44,459 bases of DNA from Paeniglutamicibacter antarcticus (lineage in GTDB: Bacteria > Actinomycetota > Actinomycetes > Actinomycetales > Micrococcaceae), in assembly GCF_900010755.1 (NCBI RefSeq), contig NZ_CZJT01000057.1, positions 1 to 44,459 of the forward strand, written 5' to 3'. Position 1 is the first letter of the stretch; each line of letters starts with the position of its first letter. This document shows, one piece after another, positions 26,622-34,814 of this stretch. Made by a program: the position numbers and the translations under genes. Under the pieces are notes generated by a model, which made no database searches, had not been told where the DNA came from, and saw only the letters and a program-made list of their open reading frames with translations.

Positions 26622-26921
26622 ATGGCCCAGGACTATGACGAAGTACGACCAGACGTAGCCGAGGCGTCCGAGAAGACCCTGCAGCAGGTCCAGAGCATGG
26701 ATGCGCCTACCGCGAAGAGCGTGCAGTCCGACCTTGAAGAGGTCGACCACTCTGAAGGGCAGGAACTGCCCGGCGCCATCGTTCTCGATGAGCTCGTTGT
26801 TGAAGTTATCCCGCAGGGCGACGATGAATTCACCTGTGGTTCGTGCTTCTTGGTACGTCACCGCAGCCAGATCGCCCTTGAAAAGGACGGCATGAAGTTC
26901 TGCCGCGAATGCGAAGGCTAA
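26622..26921 (+). CDS. DUF4193-type small acidic zinc-ribbon protein
   Basis: A 99-aa protein of the actinobacterial DUF4193 type, function unknown. The N-terminal half is acidic and unstructured. The C-terminal half has ELVVEVIPQGDDEFTCGSC, then FLVRHRSQIALE and a second CREC near the end, so two CxxC pairs likely bind zinc. The ATG at 26622 was preferred to the one at 26616 because AAAGG is then at proper spacing. Monocistronic, with its own terminator. Confidence 0.8.
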   Translation: MAQDYDEVRPDVAEASEKTLQQVQSMDAPTAKSVQSDLEEVDHSEGQELPGAIVLDELVVEVIPQGDDEFTCGSCFLVRHRSQIALEKDGMKFCRECEG

Positions 26922-26989
26922 ATTTCTTAGACCCAACATCACTGTATGGAACAGCAGCCGGAAACGGCATGTGACCAACGGTGGGTCAA

Positions 26990-27037
26990 AGCAGAGGGCC
27001 TGCGCCTTGAGGAAACTCAAAGCGCAGGCCCTCTGCT
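26990..27037. terminator. Bidirectional terminator between DUF4193 and transglutaminase genes
   Basis: Perfect 16-bp arms AGCAGAGGGCCTGCGC (26990-27005) and complement (27022-27037), with an additional inner TTGAG/CTCAA pairing. Genes converge here. Confidence 0.85.
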
Positions 27038-27093
27038 GTTCCACGACATAGGGAACCAGCCGATTTGAACCACCTTCTCGTTGGGTCGGCGCG

Positions 27094-27702
27094 TTAAGAC
27101 ACAGAAGGTGCGACAAGCCCCGCAGGCAGCGGCATGGCCAGTGCGTCACGACCCGTGCCCAAGGCACTGACAACTTCCGCAGCCGGAGCGGCGTAAACCC
27201 CTGGATAGTCGATTTCCCCTAGCGTGGGGTCTGTCTTGTAGGCGAGCTTCTCGTGCTCCAGGTCGAAGGACGAGGTGACTCGCTCATTGTTCCCGCGCGG
27301 ATCAAGGCGATGCCAGTGGCCTCCGGAGTAAACAGCCACCAAGCCATGGACGACATGTCCGGTTTCCGTCTCCAGCCGTTGATAGCAGAACCCGGCGGGC
27401 ACGCCTTCACTGCGCAACAGCGCTGCCAGCAGATGCGATTTCGCGTAGCAGAGTCCCACCCGGTGGGTCAGGACTTCGGTTGACGTCAGGGTGACTGTTG
27501 GATCCCGGGCATCAAAGGAATGCAGGATTTGGTCCCGGACCCAGTCGAAGGCAGCACGGATGAAATCGTGCTCAGCTGTACTCGCGGTGGCAGCACGCAA
27601 ACGCTGCGCCAACTCGGCAATGGCAGGGGAACCCGCTTCAACAATGGAATCGCTGCGCAGGTATGGTGCCAAATCGTCAGTTTCCGGGGCAATCCACATC
27701 AT
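27094..27702 (-). CDS. Transglutaminase-like (cysteine protease fold) protein
   Basis: A 202-aa single-domain protein with the Cys-His-Asp triad of the transglutaminase-like superfamily: GLCYAKSHLLAALLR (Cys85), HVVHGLVAVY (His119) and HRLDPRGN (Asp134). No signal peptide or membrane segment, so it is probably cytoplasmic. The reaction in such bacterial proteins is usually unknown (protease, amidase or deamidase). Start ATG at 27702 follows GGGGGGAAG at 9-12 bases; a longer frame to 27747 is open. Monocistronic. Confidence 0.8.
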   Translation of the reverse strand: MMWIAPETDDLAPYLRSDSIVEAGSPAIAELAQRLRAATASTAEHDFIRAAFDWVRDQILHSFDARDPTVTLTSTEVLTHRVGLCYAKSHLLAALLRSEGVPAGFCYQRLETETGHVVHGLVAVYSGGHWHRLDPRGNNERVTSSFDLEHEKLAYKTDPTLGEIDYPGVYAAPAAEVVSALGTGRDALAMPLPAGLVAPSVS

Positions 27703-27931
27703 GGCAACATTCTTCCCCCCAGCTTCCGGACAAGCCGAATTCTTCATGGTCTATTTCGTTCGTGCGATTTACTGATTGCTTTATAGGGGAGGTCCAGGTC
27801 TATGGCCCGCGCCCCCGGCAGTGGCAGACTGACGGCATGGACAACGGCAATTGCGCGGCGTTGCACGCAATCGGCCTTCCGTTTCTTGAGCCAAGAGGTG
27901 GCTTTCGGGCAGTAACTGCAAGGAGTGCATC

Positions 27932-28591
27932 ATGTCAGTCAAAGATGTTTTAAGTGCCGAACAAATCAAGGCGAACCTGAGTCAATTGCCGCTGTGGCGC
28001 TATGGGCTTGGTGCGCTTCGCTCGGCCATTAAATGCGAGTCCTCGGCAGTTGCCCTGTCCTTGTTTGCAGTCATTGGGGAGTTGGCCCAGGACGCCAACC
28101 ACCACCCAGATGTCGACTGGCGTTATGACACGTTGTTCATCTCGCTCACCTCGCATGATGCAGGCGGCAAAGTGACCGCCCGGGATGCGGCACTTGCCCG
28201 GTCAATCTCGAGCGAGGCCACTGCCGTTGGCGCCGTTGCGCGTCCGGAACTTCTCAGGAGCGTGGAAATTGCCATTGATACTGCCAACCCCGAGGCCATC
28301 GCGGCGATGTGGAAAACCGCTTTGGGCTATCGGCAGCAATCAGATGGAAGTCTTGTCGACCCCTTTGGCCGTGGACCGGCCATTTGGTTCCAGGAAACTG
28401 AAACGCCAAACGTGAATCGGTTCCACGTGGACGTGACGGTCCCCTTTGACCAAAGCGCGCCCATCCTTGAAGCCCTGGATACAGACGGGGCGATGCTCGA
28501 TCACGCGGAGGCGCCGCAGTTTGTTGTTGCCACCGATGCACAAGGTAACAGGCTTTGCATCTGCACCGAGGAAGGCCGGGACGTGGCGTAA
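27932..28591 (+). CDS. Pterin-4a-carbinolamine dehydratase fused to a glyoxalase/VOC domain
   Basis: A 219-aa two-domain protein. Residues 1-95 are PCD/DCoH-like (MSVKDVLSAEQIKANLSQLP, catalytic ANHHPDVDWRYD at 56-64, LTSHDAGGKVTARD). From about 107 a VOC/glyoxalase-like domain follows (IDTANPEAIAAMWKTALGY, DPFGRGPAIWFQ, NRFHVDVTVP). The fusion is common in actinobacteria; whether it dehydrates pterins there is unproven, and no aromatic amino acid hydroxylase is nearby. Strong start: AAGGAG seven bases before ATG. Confidence 0.88.
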   Translation: MSVKDVLSAEQIKANLSQLPLWRYGLGALRSAIKCESSAVALSLFAVIGELAQDANHHPDVDWRYDTLFISLTSHDAGGKVTARDAALARSISSEATAVGAVARPELLRSVEIAIDTANPEAIAAMWKTALGYRQQSDGSLVDPFGRGPAIWFQETETPNVNRFHVDVTVPFDQSAPILEALDTDGAMLDHAEAPQFVVATDAQGNRLCICTEEGRDVA

Positions 28592-28623
28592 CGGCGACGA
28601 TCCGCGAGTGTCCCCGCCAACGC

Positions 28624-28896
28624 CTACGGGGAATCCAGTTCGCGCGTGAGTTGCTCAATATCCTCAGCGATCCTGGCGCGCCCTGAACGGGTCCATTGGC
28701 GTGCCTGCATGTTCAGCACGAAGTGGGACCTGACGGAACCAACACCCAAGACCTTGCCAATTGCTTCCTGGGCTTCAGCCTCGGATTCGGCTGCTTCGAT
28801 AGCCTGGAAAATTTCGTCGCGTCTGTCGATTGCTTCGATGATTGCTTGAAGTATCTGCAGTGTTTCAAGCTTGTTCTGGTGTTCACCCGATCCCAT
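28624..28896 (-). CDS. Small GyrA-tail-like helical protein
   Basis: A 90-aa helical protein whose pattern LQILQAIIEAIDRRDEI - AESEAEAQEAIGKVLGV - FVLNMQARQWT follows the GyrA/ParC segment between tower and C-terminal domain (the stretch ending in ILDMQLRRLT). It has no catalytic tyrosine or DNA-wrapping domain. Small proteins of this kind occur in actinobacteria, sometimes named as gyrase A fragments. ATG at 28896 chosen; the TTG further upstream lacks support. Convergent with the PCD-VOC gene. Confidence 0.55.
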   Translation of the reverse strand: MGSGEHQNKLETLQILQAIIEAIDRRDEIFQAIEAAESEAEAQEAIGKVLGVGSVRSHFVLNMQARQWTRSGRARIAEDIEQLTRELDSP

Positions 28897-28944
28897 GGGG
28901 CCAGCCTGCCACAACGCAGTTTTTGCGGCGAAGGCAGTAATACG

Positions 28945-29183
28945 CGGTGTCTTATATTCCAGGTCATGAACCGCAGTCCGGTAAACATTGGGCCGCGCAC
29001 AACACCGTGCGGCGGTGTCCTGCCCTCGGAAACCAATCGGGTGCCTGGGTCCGGCCGCATGAAGGGGCCCGGTGGCAGTTTGGTTTTGGCGTTGGGAACT
29101 GTCAGGTCAAAGGCGTCCAACCGGCCCAACGCTGGTGGTTCGGCTCGCGTGTGCACTGCGAATCCCTGGCGGTTGTGTTCCAC
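28945..29183 (-). pseudogene. Possible 5' remnant of an endonuclease/exonuclease/phosphatase family gene
   Basis: A minus-strand frame with host-like GC-rich third positions from GTG at 29183. It encodes HNRQGFAVHTRAEPPALGRL, then GPFMRPDPGTRLVSEGR and GLRFMTWNIRH. The last block matches the N-terminal MTWNIRRR of EEP-fold hydrolases. Right after it the similarity stops and the frame runs into the GyrA-like gene, so nearly the whole catalytic domain is missing. Confidence 0.35.
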
Positions 29184-29260
29184 CGTTCGCCCGGAGTGAT
29201 AACCAATGACGATGTCAAATGTAGTGTGCCGCTCTGGAAACCTGCATGAAAAAACACCTA

Positions 29261-29344
29261 CAATCTGGTAGTCGGAATTGTGAGCCAGTGAGGTAATGGC
29301 TTGCGTGCCGGGATGAAATCCCGGGCTTTCCTACGGAGGAATCG
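29261..29344 (+). promoter_or_regulatory. panD promoter and leader with hairpin
   Basis: TACAAT near 29261 is a good -10. The following roughly 70-nt leader contains GAGCCA/TGGCTT and the hairpin GCCGGGAT-gaa-ATCCCGGGC, then GGAGGAATCG directly before a TTG codon at 29345. No known riboswitch class fits. Confidence 0.45.
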
Positions 29345-29407
29345 TTGCCGCCAGGGCTGAAACCTTCACCGGTCCATGCCTTGCCCTTTCTACACCCGGG
29401 AACCACC

Positions 29408-29836
29408 ATGCAGCGAACCATGTTCAAGTCCAAGATCCACCGTGCGACGGTCACCCACGCGGACCTTCACTACGTCGGATCGGTGACCGTTGACTCCGAC
29501 TTGTTGGATGCTGCAAATATCCTGCCGGGCGAGCTGGTCTCCATCGTCGATGTCACCAACGGTGCACGTCTGGAAACTTACACGATCGCCGGGGAGCGCG
29601 GATCGGGAGTCATCGGTATCAATGGGGCCGCGGCCCACCTAGTCAACGTGGGCGATATAGTCATCCTGATTACCTATGCAGTGATGGACGATGCCGAAGC
29701 ACGCTCCTTTGCGCCTGCTGTGGTGCACGTGAACGCCAAAAACCGCATGGTCTTGCAGGGCAATGAACCGGCGCAGGCGGTCACCGATGGTTTGTACACC
29801 CCGCCTTTCGCAATATTTGCCGACGCCGAGCAATAG
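29408..29836 (+). CDS. panD: Aspartate 1-decarboxylase (pyruvoyl enzyme)
   Basis: A 142-aa zymogen making beta-alanine from aspartate for pantothenate and CoA synthesis. It self-cleaves at Gly24-Ser25 ([12 protein letters not shown]) to form the pyruvoyl cofactor. Also conserved are [29 protein letters not shown] and [10 protein letters not shown]. Starting at 29408 reproduces the E. coli numbering of the cleavage site exactly. However, this ATG has a poor ribosome binding site, while an in-frame TTG at 29345 follows a strong GGAGG and would add 21 residues. It is followed by an acyl-CoA ligase. Confidence 0.93.
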   Translation: MQRTMFKSKIHRATVTHADLHYVGSVTVDSDLLDAANILPGELVSIVDVTNGARLETYTIAGERGSGVIGINGAAAHLVNVGDIVILITYAVMDDAEARSFAPAVVHVNAKNRMVLQGNEPAQAVTDGLYTPPFAIFADAEQ

Positions 29837-29914
29837 GCAAATCTCCGTCAACGTGGGCAAGAACGCGCTGTTTCCAGTCGTCAGCCGGCAGTGGTTCACG
29901 GCATGATGGTGTTC

Positions 29915-31603
29915 ATGGAAAACACTGCAGCGCACCCCTGGACCAAAAACTACCAGCCGGGGGTACCGGCCGAAATCGAGTCGCCGACGGAATCACTCAG
30001 TGCCATGTTTGAGCGCTCGGTGTCCCAAGCCGGGGACAGCCCCGCCATGGAGTTCTTCGGGCGCCGCACCAGCTACCGTGAACTGGGTGAGCAGGTGGCA
30101 CGTGCCGCCGAGGGCCTGCGCAAGCTCGGCGTGAAGGCCGGGGACCGGGTGGCCCTGATCCTGCCGAACTGCCCGCAACACGTTGTGGCGTTCTACGCGG
30201 CCCTGCGCCTGGGCGCGGTGGTTGTCGAGCACAACCCGCTGTACACCTCGCGCGAACTACGCCACCAGTTCGAGGACCACCAGGCACGTGTGGTCATCGC
30301 CTGGGACAAGGCGGCCGCGGCCGTGCGTGAATTCCCGCAGGACATGAAGCTTGACCACGTGGTGTCGGTGAACCTGCTGGAGGCCTTCCCGAGGATCAAG
30401 CGCCTGGCCCTGAACCTGCCGGTCAAGAAGCTGCGCGAAACAAAACAATCCTTGACGGCCGCGGCTCCGGGCACCATGGCCTGGAAGGACTTGCTGAAGT
30501 CCGAGCAGCTGGATCCGGCACACCCACGACCCGACGTGCAAGATCTTGCCGTCATCCAGTACACCTCCGGCACCACCGGGGCGCCCAAGGGCGCCATGCT
30601 CACCCATTACAACCTGTACGCCAACGCGCTGCAGGGCGAGGCCTGGATGGCCGGCGCCAAAGAACGCGAAGAAATCCTCTACGCAATCCTTCCGATGTTC
30701 CATGCCTTCGGCATGACCCTCTACCTGACGTTCGGGATCAAGAAGCAGGGCTTGCTGGTGCTCTTCCCGAAGTTCGACCCGGATCTGATCCTGGAGGCGA
30801 TGAAGAAGTCACCGGCCACCGTGTACTGCGCGGTTCCGCCGATCTACGAACGCACCGCCATGGCAGCCAAGGAAAAGGGCATCTCGCTGCGTTCGGCCAA
30901 GTACTGCATTTCCGGTGCCATGAACCTGCCGGACCACGTGGTTGAACTCTGGGAATCGGTTTCCGGCGGTCTGCTGGTTGAGGGGTACGGCATGACCGAA
31001 TCCTCCCCGGTGGCACTGGGCAACCCGTTCCACCCGACTCGCCGCACCGGGACCATCGGCGTGCCGTTCCCCTCCACGCTGATGAAGGTGGTGGAACTGG
31101 ATAACATCGAAGTAGAGGTCGAGCAGGGTGAAGCCGGGGAACTGTTGATCAAGGGTCCACAGGTGTTCCGCGGCTACTGGAACAACCCCGAGGAAACCGC
31201 CAAGACGCTGACCGCCGATGGCTGGCTGCGCACCGGGGACATTGTCACCGTCGATGCCGACGGATTCACCTCGATCGTTGACCGTGCCAAGGAACTGATC
31301 ATCACCGGCGGCTTCAACGTGGCCCCGTCCGAGGTTGAGTCGGTGCTGCGTGCGCACCCGGACGTCAAGGACGCTGCAGTGTTCGGCAAGCCGCTGGAAC
31401 GCGGCGGTGAAATGGTGGTTGCTGCCGTGGAGCTTGAACCCGGGGCGGAATTGGATGAGGCTGCGCTGCGTGAACATTGCCGCGGCTCGCTGGCCGGCTA
31501 CAAGGTGCCCAAGCGCATCGTGGCCATCGAGGACCTGCCGCGCTCCATGCTGGGCAAGATCCTGCGTAAGCAGGTCCGTGAGCAGGTAACCCCGGGGCTC
31601 TAA
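29915..31603 (+). CDS. fadD: Long-chain fatty acid-CoA ligase
   Basis: A 562-aa ANL-superfamily enzyme that activates fatty acids with ATP and CoA. It shows the P-loop YTSGTTGAPKGAML near residue 217, VEGYGMTESSPV, the hinge WLRTGDIVTVDADGF and IVDRAKELIITGGFNVAPSEVE, and the catalytic lysine in the C-terminal PRSMLGKILRKQ. Starts at 29903, 29906 and 29915 are in frame; 29915 (MENTAAHPW) looks most like relatives, but none has a clear ribosome binding site. The CoA link with panD upstream is suggestive only. A terminator follows. Confidence 0.94.
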   Translation: MENTAAHPWTKNYQPGVPAEIESPTESLSAMFERSVSQAGDSPAMEFFGRRTSYRELGEQVARAAEGLRKLGVKAGDRVALILPNCPQHVVAFYAALRLGAVVVEHNPLYTSRELRHQFEDHQARVVIAWDKAAAAVREFPQDMKLDHVVSVNLLEAFPRIKRLALNLPVKKLRETKQSLTAAAPGTMAWKDLLKSEQLDPAHPRPDVQDLAVIQYTSGTTGAPKGAMLTHYNLYANALQGEAWMAGAKEREEILYAILPMFHAFGMTLYLTFGIKKQGLLVLFPKFDPDLILEAMKKSPATVYCAVPPIYERTAMAAKEKGISLRSAKYCISGAMNLPDHVVELWESVSGGLLVEGYGMTESSPVALGNPFHPTRRTGTIGVPFPSTLMKVVELDNIEVEVEQGEAGELLIKGPQVFRGYWNNPEETAKTLTADGWLRTGDIVTVDADGFTSIVDRAKELIITGGFNVAPSEVESVLRAHPDVKDAAVFGKPLERGGEMVVAAVELEPGAELDEAALREHCRGSLAGYKVPKRIVAIEDLPRSMLGKILRKQVREQVTPGL

Positions 31604-31613
31604 TCCCGAGGTG

Positions 31614-31646
31614 GTTCGTGGCCCGTTCTAGACCGGGTCCACGAAC
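31614..31646 (+). terminator. Terminator of the acyl-CoA ligase gene
   Basis: Stem GTTCGTGG / CCACGAAC with an inner CCG/CGG pair, starting 10 bp after the stop. There is no strong U-tract. Confidence 0.65.
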
Positions 31647-31712
31647 AAAGCCACCCCTTCACAGTCTTGCGTCCTCGGCCAGCTCACCGAGCATGCCAGT
31701 GCCCTGGGCGAG

Positions 31713-31985
31713 ATGCTCGCAGCAACATTTGCCGCCTGTCTCATGGCAGGGGAAGAGCACTGCGCTGAAAGCTTTGACATCAAGATCGAGGGCCGGTGCC
31801 CGCCAATTCCGCCGGATTGTGGTTGCCCGGTGCCCCTTCGGGCGGAATCAAGCGCGTCCTCGTACCCGGTGTACGTCTACCTCTGGAGCCGGCGAGGTTT
31901 CGTGACGGGAGTCGAGGTTTCCACCCACGGCGGCGGCGATCACCCGGCACTCGGCGAGTTGCCGGCCGGTGAATGGAGCAACTGA
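31713..31985 (+). pseudogene. Possible remnant of a small protein gene, function unknown
   Basis: The frame reads through about 110 codons (in frame from roughly 31660, first ATG 31713) with protein-like composition: LTEHASALGEMLAATF, a Cys/Pro-rich middle (GRCPPIPPDCGCPVP), VYVYLWSRRGFVTG and a C-terminal LGELPAGEWSN. There is no ribosome binding site and similar residues continue upstream of the first ATG to a stop, which suggests a gene that has lost its 5' end. No family recognised. The rest of 31647-32091 shows nothing definite. Confidence 0.3.
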
Positions 31986-32091
31986 AGCTTCACGGACCCT
32001 GGTTATGTGACTGAGGCTCGATTCTGCCCTGGCGCTCGGAGCCGGTGCCTTCGTAGTCCTGCCAGATTCCCAGCAGATGCTCTATCGCCCA

Positions 32092-32439
32092 CTACTGCTG
32101 TTCCCGTGAAACATCCCGCTTACCGGAGAAATCCATCACGATGTAGTGGTTATGGAAGCCGTCTTCCAGTGTTTTGGCGAAGTTCGATGCGCGTTTTTGG
32201 CTCGGGAAACGGTAATAGTCGGCTTCCGATGTCGAGTAGGCCTCAACGCAGCGAATCGCGGTTCCGCAGGCTTGCGTGGTGGTTTCGACGGGGTTGCTGG
32301 TCACGTCCTCGAAATCATCGTCCACCATGACGACGTCAAGCGACAGGAATCGCAAATTATCCACAACGGACCAGACGAACAAAGATAATCCGAGGGCCAG
32401 GGTCGTCAGCATGATGACAGGGACTTTGCCTTTTCGCAT
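32092..32439 (-). CDS. Small membrane-anchored protein, function unknown
   Basis: A 115-aa protein with a short basic N-terminus (MRKGK), one transmembrane or signal-anchor helix (VPVIMLTTLALGLSLFVWSV), then a polar extracytoplasmic domain with two cysteines (QACGTAIRCVEAY) that could form a disulfide. It ends in YIVMDFSGKRDVSREQQ. The ATG is only one base after GGAGG, so the exact start is doubtful. Isolated gene next to the AT-rich island; no family recognised. Confidence 0.5.
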   Translation of the reverse strand: MRKGKVPVIMLTTLALGLSLFVWSVVDNLRFLSLDVVMVDDDFEDVTSNPVETTTQACGTAIRCVEAYSTSEADYYRFPSQKRASNFAKTLEDGFHNHYIVMDFSGKRDVSREQQ

Positions 32440-32961
32440 GCCTCCAGAGTACGGGTTTTGCCTTCGCTCTCGGCTGGGTTCGGAAGCGCTTTGCGACGCT
32501 TTATGGCGGTGTTCGTGTGCCCTGCAAAGCTGTTTCAAGTCTCCACGGCTGGGTGCCGTGACTTCAGGGCCCGGCTTTCTGACCGTGAATAGATTTTTGG
32601 ATGCCGGTTGCTCGGTGGCAAGATCAAGTTGGAACGGCAACCCCCCCCTTTTTTCAGGGGCTCATTTTCACCGTTTTGGTGTGAACCTCCCATTTTTCGC
32701 GATCTCAATCGAGAGAAATCGCCGCCGAGCCATGTTTTCCATTTCTGCGTGGATAAATTATGTTCATTTTTCAACTTTTCTATAAGACGAAATTATTTAT
32801 GCACCCAATCATTCGTTAACGTGTTGATTGTTTGCTGTCGGAATCTTGCTAGATTTGTTGTCTGATCCGCTGCATTTCGTTCACATAAACACTCCTGTTT
32901 GAATTCCGTATTTTAAGCGATAGTTCACCGTGAATATTATGAAAGATTTTCCGTAGGAACC

Positions 32962-32980
32962 TGTTACAAAATGTGTAACA
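32962..32980. promoter_or_regulatory. Dyad TGTTACA-n5-TGTAACA
   Basis: Perfect 7-bp arms around AAATG within the AT-rich island. The shape resembles a regulator binding site (TetR- or MarR-like); the regulator is unknown. Confidence 0.5.
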
Positions 32981-33049
32981 TGTATTATTTTTAGGTCTTC
33001 AAAACGTGTCTAAACATACTTGAATTTTATCTTTGCTCTCCGACGGGTA

Positions 33050-33078
33050 TTGTTATTTAACTCGAGTTAAATCATATT
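33050..33078 (+). promoter_or_regulatory. Promoter with an 18-bp perfect palindrome filling its spacer
   Basis: TTGTTA (33050-33055) and CATATT (33073-33078) are 17 bp apart and could be -35 and -10. The palindrome ATTTAACTCGAGTTAAAT occupies 33055-33072, so a bound repressor would exclude RNA polymerase. It points to the thioesterase gene about 140 bp downstream. Confidence 0.6.
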
Positions 33079-33216
33079 GATATCTTGCGCATATCGAAAG
33101 TTTCGGACGGGGAATCTTACCGGACCGGCGGATCGGATGCCCGGCTACGGGGCCGCGCCGCGTCACGAATCAAGTCAACTGCCGCCGATCCAAGGCCGCT
33201 GGCTAGGATGAAACCC

Positions 33217-34170
33217 ATGAACGATGTGATGACGCTGCGCTTCCTGGCCGCCCCAACGGATGTCTCCGAAGACGGGGTCTCAGTCCAAGCCGGACGGGTG
33301 CTCGAATGGATCGACAAGGCCGGGTACGCCTGCGCCGTCGGCTACTCCGGCGGATATTGCGTCACCGCTTATGTGGGCAACGTGCACTTCACCCGCCCCA
33401 TCCAAAACGGCGACCTGATCGAGGTCACCGCACGCATCGTCCATACTGGGCGCAGCAGCATGCAGGTGGTGGTCACAGTCGATGCCGCCAACGTACTTGA
33501 CCGCGTCTTCCGTCCCGCCATGGATTGCATCCTGGTATTCGTTGCCATGGATGAAAACCGCAAGCCCAAACAGATCCCACACTTCGAACCGACGGATCCG
33601 GAAACCGCGGCATTGGCAAGCGGGGCCTCGGCCCGTATTGCCGCCCGCGCACAGATCCGCGACGCCATGAGCGAGCAAGAATACACGGATGCGGGAACCG
33701 GCCCGCGCGAAACCTTCAGGTTCTTGGCTTCCCCCGCGGACGTGAACTGGGGAGGGAACGCACACGGCGGAATCGTCATGCGCTGGATCGACGAGGTTGC
33801 CCGCGCCTGTGCCATGGGCTGGTGCGGAAAGGACGCGGTGGCCGTATACTCTGGCGGCATCCACTTCCTGAGCCCGATCCACATCGGAGATGTGGTCGAA
33901 CTCGAAGCCCGGCTGATCCATACCGGTCCGCACTCAATGCACATTGCCGTCCAGGTGCGGGCCAAGGATCCGCGCGGGACGCAATGGCGCGACACGACCG
34001 CCTGCATGAGCATCTTTGTCACCCGTGATCAGGCCGGGCGTGCAGCAGTGGTTCCGCAGCTGGCGCCTGGGAGCGAGGAGGACCTCCGGCTTGATGCCCA
34101 CGCAGTGGACCTGATCCGCCGCCGGGCCGAGCTGAGCCCCATGCGCTTTGATGTACCGCGCAAGTACTAA
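33217..34170 (+). CDS. Acyl-CoA thioesterase with two hotdog domains
   Basis: A 317-aa protein with a duplicated 4HBT/hotdog fold. The first copy has LRFLAAPTDVSEDG, VLEWIDKAGYACAV and VHFTRPIQNGDLIEVTARIVHTG. The second has FLASPADVNWGGNAHGG, VMRWIDEVARACAMGW and IHFLSPIHIGDVVELEARLIHTG. Such enzymes hydrolyse acyl-CoA to free acid and CoA. The second copy keeps the typical N-x-GG-HGG stretch; the first has lost it, so activity may be asymmetric. ATG at 33217 follows AGGA at good spacing; MKP at 33208 is also possible. It lies downstream of a repressor-type promoter. Confidence 0.87.
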   Translation: MNDVMTLRFLAAPTDVSEDGVSVQAGRVLEWIDKAGYACAVGYSGGYCVTAYVGNVHFTRPIQNGDLIEVTARIVHTGRSSMQVVVTVDAANVLDRVFRPAMDCILVFVAMDENRKPKQIPHFEPTDPETAALASGASARIAARAQIRDAMSEQEYTDAGTGPRETFRFLASPADVNWGGNAHGGIVMRWIDEVARACAMGWCGKDAVAVYSGGIHFLSPIHIGDVVELEARLIHTGPHSMHIAVQVRAKDPRGTQWRDTTACMSIFVTRDQAGRAAVVPQLAPGSEEDLRLDAHAVDLIRRRAELSPMRFDVPRKY

Positions 34171-34227
34171 AACGATTCGGGCCCCGCACACCGGGAGATG
34201 GACTGGTGCAGCGCATAGCATGGACGG

Positions 34228-34671
34228 ATGAATACATCCTCCTTCGTGCAAACCCGCAGTGGCTTCGTCGACGCTGCACCCCATGAGGTCTTCGAGCTAC
34301 TGCGGGACCCTGCCATGCACCCGCTCATCGACGGTTCCGGCACGGTGCGGGCCTCGCGCGGCAACGGGGAGAAACTCTCCCTGGGCGGCGAATTCGGGAT
34401 GCAGATGCGCCTGGGTGTGCCGTACCGGATCAACAACACGGTGGTCGAATTCAAACAGGACACCTTGATTGCCTGGCGGCACTTCAGCGGGCACCGCTGG
34501 CGCTATGAGCTGGAGCCAACCGATGGCGGGACCCTGGTCAGCGAAACCTGGGATGCCAGCCGGCTGCGGCACAAATGGATGCTACGGGTCTTGGGATTCA
34601 CCCGGACCACCGGGCCCAACATGGAACGGACCCTGCAACGTCTTGCCGCGCACTTTGACGAGGCCCAGTAG
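34228..34671 (+). CDS. SRPBCC-fold (START/Bet v1-like) small ligand-binding protein
   Basis: A 147-aa protein with the SRPBCC pattern: a SGFVDAAPHEVFELLRDP start, GEFGMQMRLGVPYRINNTVVEF, RHFSGHRWRYELEP, TLVSETWDASRL and a C-terminal helix (MERTLQRLAAHFDEAQ). These proteins bind hydrophobic ligands or act as polyketide cyclase-like enzymes; the ligand here is unknown. It follows the thioesterase gene by 57 bp on the same strand, so the two may be co-expressed. Confidence 0.82.
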   Translation: MNTSSFVQTRSGFVDAAPHEVFELLRDPAMHPLIDGSGTVRASRGNGEKLSLGGEFGMQMRLGVPYRINNTVVEFKQDTLIAWRHFSGHRWRYELEPTDGGTLVSETWDASRLRHKWMLRVLGFTRTTGPNMERTLQRLAAHFDEAQ

Positions 34672-34814
34672 TAGGAAACCAAGAATGGGGTGGCCATCGG
34701 GCCTACCCTTGGCGAGTGGATCTGGTGATTGGGCGCTGCCCTGATCCACTTGTTCCTCAGGCACTTGGCGGCTCCGGGAATTGCCGTCCATTCGGTCCTG
34801 AGGGGCCGGAGCCC

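Larger units (their letters stand above)
32640..33110. other. AT-rich, gene-free island
   Basis: This stretch is clearly poorer in G+C than its surroundings, with many T/A runs and no sizeable convincing frame. It begins at a run of C's then T's (32641-32656) and holds the dyads at 32962-32980 and 33055-33072. It may be a leftover of imported DNA or an extended regulatory region for the thioesterase gene. Confidence 0.6.

Noticed and set aside
27052..27075. GGTTCAAATC on the minus strand, resembling a tRNA T-loop
   Set aside because: No acceptor stem, D-arm or anticodon arm can be formed around it; it lies between a terminator and the transglutaminase gene end.
29261..29344. panD leader as a known riboswitch
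   Set aside because: I could not match it to any established class; the short stems are compatible with an ordinary leader.
32101..32120. GTGAAACA half of a parS site
   Set aside because: Only one half matches (CCCGTGAAACA) and it lies inside a coding region, far from the parS pair.
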